7,114 bases of DNA from Bacteroidota bacterium. GTDB lineage: Bacteria > Bacteroidota > Ignavibacteria > Kapaibacteriales > UBA2268. The notes under the pieces are model-generated. The model did no database searches. It was given only the letters and a program-made list of their open reading frames with translations, and was not told where the DNA came from. Positions 1 to 5,700 of this stretch are shown here, one piece after another. The stretch is from NCBI GenBank assembly GCA_017428585.1, contig JAFRQN010000171.1:1-7114 (forward strand), read 5' to 3'. Made by a program: the position numbers and the translations under genes. The stretch's first letter is position 1; every line of letters starts with the position of its first letter.

Positions 1-1
1 A

Positions 2-1267
2 AATGAAACAAAAGTAGAAGTTAAATTGAGAGGCAAAAATTTAAATACTTCTTCAGGTTGTGTAACAGATGGTTCTGCACACAAAATAGGAAGTACTTTT
101 ATGTTGCCAGTTATGAATAAATGGCAGGTAATTAATATACAAGATGAATTGATGGATGTTCAAAATGCAAGAGGAAAATGTGATTTTACAGGTTCAACAA
201 TTACATCTAATAAACCTATTGCAATGTTTTCTTTTCATGAAGGTGCAGATATACCATTAGGTGCTGGAAATAGGAGTAATTTAGTTGAGCAGCTGTTACC
301 CGTAAATATGTGGGGCAAACAACATATTTCCTTACAATTAAGATGTGCTGGGGCTGTTCCTAAGCCAATAGGTAATGAAGTGTTAGATCCAGATTTAAAA
401 GTAGGGGATTATTTTAGAGTTGTCGCTGCAGAAGATGCTACACTATTAAATGTTAAATGGTGGAATACGAAAACTGGTGAAGCTATAAAGGAATTAAAGA
501 ATCAAAGATTAGATACAGAAGGTTCATTTTGGGAGTGGAATGAAAATATGTCTTATCCACGTCAAGCAGGTATATTAAGTATTCAAGGTGTAGCCTTATT
601 TGAATCAAACAAACCTGTTCAAGTAATGCAGTATAGTTTTTCATCAGGTTATGCAACAAATGATTATTTAGGAGCGACATATTCTCCTCTAATGGTTATT
701 GTACCGCCAATAGAACAATATGTATATGAAACAGTGATGTATACAGTACCATATAGTGAATTGAGAGAAAATTATATAAATATAATAGCGGAAGGTGATG
801 CAAGCGATTCTATTAAGAATGTTGAAATGTTAGAGAAAATATTAATAGGAGTAAATACAAAAAAAGAGTGGGTAAGTACTGATAAATTGATAGAAAAGGA
901 TGAAACGTTTATTAGAAATAATATACCTGGTACTAATTATTATTTTTCAAGTTTATCAGTTGAAAATCCTTCATATTATGTAATAAAAGGTAAAACAAAA
1001 TTTGGAGCAATTGGATATGGTTTTGGAACCAATACTTCTTATGGCTGGCTTGCATCTATGGCATTGATAGAAACTTCAAAAAATGATACATTGCCTCCAC
1101 AGATTTATCAAGTTTCAGGTTGTGTGCCTAATATAGATACTATTCCTTTAGGTGGTTTGCAGAATAGAGAAAAGCAAAAAGGCAAATATAAATTTTTAAC
1201 ATTTTTGCGGATACAACAAATTATTCTGCATCTGATGAAAAGATTTCAGCTTCTCAGAGTGATTTAG
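2..1267 (+). CDS. IgGFc-binding-type surface protein, N-terminal half (5' partial, ends at frameshift)
   Basis: The reading frame is already open at base 2 (NETKVEVKLRG), so the gene begins before the window; the TTG at 26 is not a real start. The protein matches the IgGFc-binding N-terminal domain family (related to human FCGBP). Diagnostic signs are NKPIAMFSF (K at nt 212), LLPVNMWGKQ, GDYFRVVAAEDAT, SNKPVQVMQYSF (K at nt 611) and MVIVPPIEQY. Cysteines at nt 59, 179 and 344 are conserved in the downstream paralogue and may form disulfides in an exported protein. Alignment to the gene at 2739 puts the first visible residue at paralogue residue 193, so about 192 residues, including any signal peptide, lie upstream. 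Family resemblance holds up to KYKFLTF (nt 1181-1204). The final 20 or so residues before the TAG at 1265 match nothing and are out of frame. The true product is probably one protein continuing in frame 1 to 2550. Role: probable surface adhesin or structural protein; ligand unknown. Confidence 0.85.
   Translation, partial: NETKVEVKLRGKNLNTSSGCVTDGSAHKIGSTFMLPVMNKWQVINIQDELMDVQNARGKCDFTGSTITSNKPIAMFSFHEGADIPLGAGNRSNLVEQLLPVNMWGKQHISLQLRCAGAVPKPIGNEVLDPDLKVGDYFRVVAAEDATLLNVKWWNTKTGEAIKELKNQRLDTEGSFWEWNENMSYPRQAGILSIQGVALFESNKPVQVMQYSFSSGYATNDYLGATYSPLMVIVPPIEQYVYETVMYTVPYSELRENYINIIAEGDASDSIKNVEMLEKILIGVNTKKEWVSTDKLIEKDETFIRNNIPGTNYYFSSLSVENPSYYVIKGKTKFGAIGYGFGTNTSYGWLASMALIETSKNDTLPPQIYQVSGCVPNIDTIPLGGLQNREKQKGKYKFLTFLRIQQIILHLMKRFQLLRVI
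278..318 (+). repeat. Near-identical DNA block shared by the two paralogues, copy 1
   Basis: Bases 278-294 (aatttagttgagcagct) and 302-318 (gtaaatatgtggggcaa) are identical to 3591-3607 and 3615-3631. Between them seven bases differ only slightly. The block codes for the NLVEQLLPVNMWGKQ core of the IgGFc-binding region. It is the longest near-identical stretch I noticed between the genes and a possible site for homologous recombination or gene conversion. Confidence 0.8.
1201..1207 (+). other. Single-base frameshift site in T5 run (frame 2 to frame 1)
   Basis: Before this point frame 2 matches the paralogue (KYKFLT); directly after it frame 1 matches (ADTTNY, SYAPRL, then DRAGN). The intact paralogue encodes YYADTTNY here. 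Adding one T to the run at 1202-1206 would restore FFADTTNY without loss or gain of residues. The site reads A TTT TTG in the zero frame; a -1 slip on TTG would also restore the frame and give FLADTTNY. It is not a canonical X XXY YYZ heptamer, and I see only a weak possible stem downstream (tctga 1231-1235 with tcaga 1254-1258). A sequencing or assembly error in the homopolymer, a genuine pseudogene mutation, or slippage recoding are all possible, in that order of likelihood by my judgement. Confidence 0.85.
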
Positions 1268-1320
1268 GAATATCATACGCACCAAGATTAATAATTCCAG
1301 ATGATGCTACAGACGAACAA

Positions 1321-2550
1321 ATGGATTTGTTATACAATTTATCAATTAGCAATTATTATCATTTTATGCCAGCTAAAGCTCCTTCTACTAAATGGGATTC
1401 AAGTGAACCTACGAAATATGGTGCTGTAGAAGTTGAAGTTTTTGATATGTATAGAGATGCGCTTGGTTTTGTTGAGTATAGAGATAGAGCTGGTAATGTA
1501 ACTGTTGATACTTTAATATATATAGCTGATCAATTAAATTTTTATGTAGATAGTCTTAACATAGATTATATTGAGTTTAGTCCAAATAAGATAGTAGATA
1601 GTACTTATACAACTAAAATAAAAATAAAAAATGTATCTAAAAAAGAAATTCATATACAGGAATTATTTATATTAGAAAAAGAATCAATGTTTACTCTTAG
1701 TAAAGGTGCTGAGGAGCTTCCGCTAACTTTAGGACCAGATGAAGAACATGAAATAGAAATTACATATAAACCAACAAAAGATGATTATACTTCATTTGAT
1801 AAATTAATAGTATATACAGATTGTTTAGAATTTATTATATCTATGGTAGGTAGTACCAAGAAGCCAAAAATAGAAGTGAATGATATAGATTTTGGAGATA
1901 TATTAGTCGGTACAAAAACAACAAGGAATGAAAACAATAGTGTTGTATCATTAATGATAACTAATAATGGCACAGCAGATTTACATATTACAGGCTATCA
2001 TTTTGATCCTCCGCAAGATTCAATTAATGGTCCATTTTTCTATGAACCTTATCCTATATCAGATACAGTATCTTTGGAAACTCCTTGGAGAATAAGACCA
2101 GGTTCACAAAAAACAGTAAGATATATTTATTTCCTGCCATCAGAACAAAAAACTTATGAGACAAAATTATATTTTATATCTAATGCAGTTGATTCTATAA
2201 TTGATCCAAATAGAAAAGACTATGCAGTAATAAAAGGTACTGGTATTCAAGATAATACACATATAGAATATGGAATAGGTGGTAATACTTATTCATTATT
2301 GCCGATTTCTCCAAATCCTTTCAATGGAACAGAATTAACAATAAATTATAGTTTAGGGCAGTCTGGAGATGTTAATATAAATATTTATAATACAGCAGGC
2401 GAGTTAGTAAAAGAAGTAGTGAATAATTCTGAAACAGCAGGCGAGTATAGCAAGACAGTTAATATATCAGATTTAGTTTCAGGAACATATATAATAACAA
2501 TGAAGAGCAGAGCATACGAAACTCAACAGCAATTAATGATTGTAAAATAA
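1321..2550 (+). CDS. C-terminal half of the same protein: choice-of-anchor D (ASH-like) modules plus T9SS type A sorting domain
   Basis: ATG 1321 is only the first conventional start in frame 1. Homology to the downstream paralogue begins at 1207, so this is the continuation of the gene to its left and not an independent gene; no ribosome binding site or promoter is apparent before 1321. In order, numbered from Met 1321: an Ig-like segment with YRDRAGN (residues 53-59); ASH-like module A (about 78-178, ending in a YTDCLEF strand and VGST); ASH-like module B (about 182-310, with IDFGDILVGT, ITNNGTADLHITGY and a closing IKGTGIQ); then a T9SS C-terminal sorting domain (about 324-409, PISPNPFNG, IYNTAGELV, SGTYIITM, ending MIVK-stop). 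Modules of this kind usually act as stalks or spacers in envelope proteins. T9SS sorting domains are removed after outer-membrane passage and the protein is released or attached to the surface. With the frameshift repaired, the visible part of the protein is about 849 residues. Confidence 0.85.
   Translation: MDLLYNLSISNYYHFMPAKAPSTKWDSSEPTKYGAVEVEVFDMYRDALGFVEYRDRAGNVTVDTLIYIADQLNFYVDSLNIDYIEFSPNKIVDSTYTTKIKIKNVSKKEIHIQELFILEKESMFTLSKGAEELPLTLGPDEEHEIEITYKPTKDDYTSFDKLIVYTDCLEFIISMVGSTKKPKIEVNDIDFGDILVGTKTTRNENNSVVSLMITNNGTADLHITGYHFDPPQDSINGPFFYEPYPISDTVSLETPWRIRPGSQKTVRYIYFLPSEQKTYETKLYFISNAVDSIIDPNRKDYAVIKGTGIQDNTHIEYGIGGNTYSLLPISPNPFNGTELTINYSLGQSGDVNINIYNTAGELVKEVVNNSETAGEYSKTVNISDLVSGTYIITMKSRAYETQQQLMIVK
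2290..2547 (+). other. T9SS type A C-terminal sorting domain (coding segment)
   Basis: The last 86 residues of the first protein follow the Por-secretion pattern: an entry PNPFNG motif (PNP at nt 2311), a TELTINYSL strand, alternating-residue strand VNINIYNTAGELV, a glycine turn (TAGEYSKTVNIS), SGTYIITM, and a basic end (MIVK). This type is common in Ignavibacteria-like and Bacteroidota proteins and directs export through the type IX machinery. It is the strongest taxonomic and topological clue in the window. Confidence 0.9.
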
Positions 2551-2580
2551 TATTATAGTATTAACAAAGTATAAAATACT

Positions 2581-2616
2581 TACCCTCTTGTTTAATAATA
2601 AGAGGGTATTTTTTTT
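2581..2616 (+). terminator. Intrinsic (Rho-independent) terminator after the first gene
   Basis: A perfect 9-bp inverted repeat (taccctctt at 2581-2589 with aagagggta at 2600-2608) encloses a 10-base loop and is followed at once by eight Ts (2609-2616). It lies 30 bases after the TAA stop at 2548-2550. The stem has four G-C pairs in otherwise very AT-rich DNA. It should end transcription of the first gene, so the second gene likely has its own promoter. Confidence 0.9.
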
Positions 2617-2738
2617 ATATTATATAAAAAAAGTTTAAAAAAATATCAAAAAATTTTTAATTTTTTCGTATATTTAAAAATAGTTTGAATAGTTTTATCT
2701 GAAAAATTTTTAATAAAAGAAAACTTAGAATATATACT
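2617..2738 (+). promoter_or_regulatory. Intergenic leader, probable promoter region of the second gene
   Basis: This is about 120 bases of nearly pure A/T between the terminator and ATG 2739. A TAGTTTG at 2681-2687 resembles, with one base missing, the Bacteroidota -7 box TAnnTTTG, but no matching upstream TTTG box is evident, so the promoter call is weak. There is no GGAGG-like Shine-Dalgarno; the 28 bases before the ATG are A-rich (aaaagaaaac at 2715-2724), as is usual for Bacteroidota leaders. An in-frame TGA at 2700-2702 bounds the coding region on the left. A 13-base A/T string, aaaaatttttaat, occurs twice (2649-2661 and 2702-2714), probably by low complexity. Confidence 0.35.
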
Positions 2739-5700
2739 ATGAAATCCTCTAAATTCAATAAATATGTTTGTTACTTTTTAGTGTTAATCTTAGCATGTAT
2801 TAATACACTTTATGCTGGCAATTATAAAGCTGAAAAAAGTATAGTTACAGCAGAAATGAAATCAAAATTAGAAAGTAAATTGCTTGAGGTACAATTAGGG
2901 AATGAATATCTTGTTATTGTTCCACCAAATGATCGTGCTATGGGGACATATTTATGTGAATTGTATGTAGGATCTCGTGAACCGTGTACTATATATATAG
3001 AGCAGCCAAAAGGTAAAGGACTTTTAGGAACATTAAATATTACTAAGCCTTATTCTATAGAAAAGTATTTATTATCTCGTGATTTAGAGGTAAGAGGTAA
3101 ATTAGAAAATCCAGAAAACTTAGCTTTAAGAGTTTGGTCAGATAAACCTATTATGGTCTATTTAGGATCGTATGTTAATACTTCAGGCGAAGGTTATATG
3201 GTATTGCCTGTCAATGCTTTAGGAACAAAATATGTACATTGTTCTTGGAAGAGCAATCAGGAAAGTTCTCATGATGATTCTTATCATACTGGATTTGTTG
3301 TTGGTGCAACGCAGGATGGTACAAAAGTTCAAGTTAAATTGCGTGGAAAGAACTTAAATGAAAAATCTGGCTGTGTAACTGATGGCAGTTTGCATCCTAT
3401 TGGAAGTACTTATTTTTTGCAGGATATGGATGCATGGCAGGTAATAAATGTATGGGATGAGATGATAGAAGCAGAGAATACAAGAGGAAAGTGTGATTTT
3501 ACAGGTACTACAATTAGTGCGAATAAACCTATTGCTGTATTTTCTTATCATGAACGTACTGATATTCCTATTGGCATGAATAATAGGGATAATTTAGTTG
3601 AGCAGCTACTGCCTGTAAATATGTGGGGCAAGCAATATATATCATTACAATTACGTTGTAAAAATGCAATACCTAATCCTCAAGGTGAGGCTGATGCTAT
3701 TGATAAAGATTTGTTAGTAGGTGATTATTTTAGAGTGGTAGCTGTGGAAGACAGTACTGTTTTAGATGTAACGTGGTGGCATTCTGTTACAGGTGAGTTA
3801 ATAAAAGAATTAAAGAATCAAGTTTTAGATGGTGAAGGTTCTTTTTGGGATTGGAATGAAAATCCTTTATTCCCAAGGAAAGCTGGCGATTTAGGTATTC
3901 AAGGTGTGGCTTTGTTTAAAGCTAATAAACCTATACAGGTAATGCAGTATTGTTTTTCTACTGGATATGGTCAAATTGGAGGTAATTTTGATCCTCTTAT
4001 GGTAATTGTTCCGCCTATAGAACAATATGGTTATGAGACTATTTTACAAACCTCGTCTTATATAGAAATGGCTGAACATTATTTTAATTTAATCGCAAAG
4101 GGAAATGCAAATGATGAAAATGATAATTTGGAAAAACTATCATCTATCAATATTTCTGAAAATGGTGGAAGTTATAAACCTGTAGTAGAACATGCACAGT
4201 CTTTTTTAAATAATAATATTCCTGGAACAGATTATTATTATATAGGATTAGATGTAAATACTGCATCTACATACGCTGTAAAAAGTAAAACTAAAGTAGC
4301 GGGAACTGTATTTGGATTTGGTAAAGTTATTTCTTATGGCTGGCCTGCATCTATGGCATTGGTTGAAACTTCTGAAAGAGATACATTATATCCTCAAATT
4401 CGACAAATATCTGGCTGTGTAGATTCCAAAGACAAAGCTAATCTTAATGGTATTCCTGATAGAAAGAATCAGCAAGGTCGTTATAAATTCTTAACATATT
4501 ATGCTGATACAACAAATTATCCTGCAACAGATAATTTTTCTGATCCACAGGTAGATTTAGGGTTGTCATACGCTCCTCGTTTAGTAATCCCTGACAATTT
4601 AACTTTAGAAGAAAAAGAAGTGTTTGAAAATTTTGAAGTTTATAAATATCATTTTTTCAAACCTGTTTCTCCGTCTTCGGATGTGTGGGATGTGACTGGT
4701 CCTGTTTATAATGGTGCTGTTGAATTTAATGTTGTTGATATATATAAAGATGCGGTAGGATTTGTTTCTTATAGAGATAGAGCTGGAAATGAAACAATTG
4801 ATACTATGATTTATATTGCAGATAATATAAAATTTTATAATGATAACGATGAAATAATTAGCACTGTTGATTTTGGAACAGGAAAAGTAGCAGGCAAAAC
4901 TTATACTTATAAAGTTAAATTAAAAAATATATCTAATAAAGACGTACATATTGAACAGTTATTCTTGACTGGCAGCAATAATAATGTATATTCTATTACA
5001 AAAGGTTCTTCTAATAATATAACCTTGGGTCCTCAACAGGAGCATGAATTAGAAATTACATATAAACCAATTTCCGGCAGTTCCGTTGATGATACTCTTA
5101 GAATTTATACTGAATGTTTGCAGTTTGCAATTAAAGTAACTGGCAGCAGTGGTATTTCTAAAATTGATGTATCTAATGTTGATTTTGGACAAGTACTTGT
5201 AAATAATAAAGTTTATACAAATGCCAGTGGTAATGATGCTGTTATTAGAATAACTAATAATGGTACAGAAGATTTATTAATAACTAATTATCATTTTGAA
5301 CCTGCACAAAATCCAACAACTGGTCCATTCTTTTTTGAACCAGATCCTGAAATCGGTGCGCCTTCACAATCATCACCTTGGGTGGTAGCTAAGAATGGCG
5401 GTACTAAAGATATAAAAGCAATAGCATTTCTTCCTACAACCCGAGATAATTACGAAGTAAAAATTATATTTGAAAGTAATGCTGCTGATGCTTCTTTAGA
5501 TCCAAACAATAAGAATTATTCTATAATTAAAGGAGAAGGAATACAACCTGGTCCACAGGTAACCAGTCATAATTGGGATGAAGTAAGAGTTAAAACAATT
5601 AATAAAGCAAAGGTTAGATTAAAAAATTCTGGTAATACATCATTAACTGTAAAAGAAATTTCTAATAATAAAAATAATTGGGTTAAAGATAATAACGGCA

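Noticed and set aside
483..680. Reverse-strand 65-codon ORF
   Set aside because: It lies wholly inside the conserved IgGFc-binding coding region, has no recognisable domain, and is explained as an antisense shadow in AT-rich DNA.
1201..1260. Canonical programmed -1 frameshift signal
   Set aside because: A TTT TTG does not satisfy the X XXY YYZ rule and the only stem seen downstream is 5 bp with a long loop. Recoding stays possible but is not supported as the leading explanation.
1321..1323. ATG 1321 as the start of an independent gene
   Set aside because: Conserved sequence in the same frame runs from 1207, 38 codons upstream, with no stop between; there is no ribosome binding site or signal peptide at 1321.
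1785..1973. Reverse-strand 62-codon ORF with hydrophobic start
   Set aside because: It is antisense to the ASH-like modules A and B; its hydrophobicity is what the complement of Asp/Asn/Lys/Glu-rich codons produces.
2617..2670. Long A/T palindromic runs as a second hairpin or origin-like element
   Set aside because: Poly-A followed by poly-T gives self-complementarity by composition alone; no phased repeats, DnaA-like boxes or GC-containing stem are present.
2551..2738. Small RNA, riboswitch or tRNA in the intergenic gap
   Set aside because: Apart from the terminator hairpin there is no structured, GC-containing element.
3354..3551. Reverse-strand 65-codon ORF rich in Cys and Ile
   Set aside because: It is antisense to the conserved paralogue core, with no start signal or family match.
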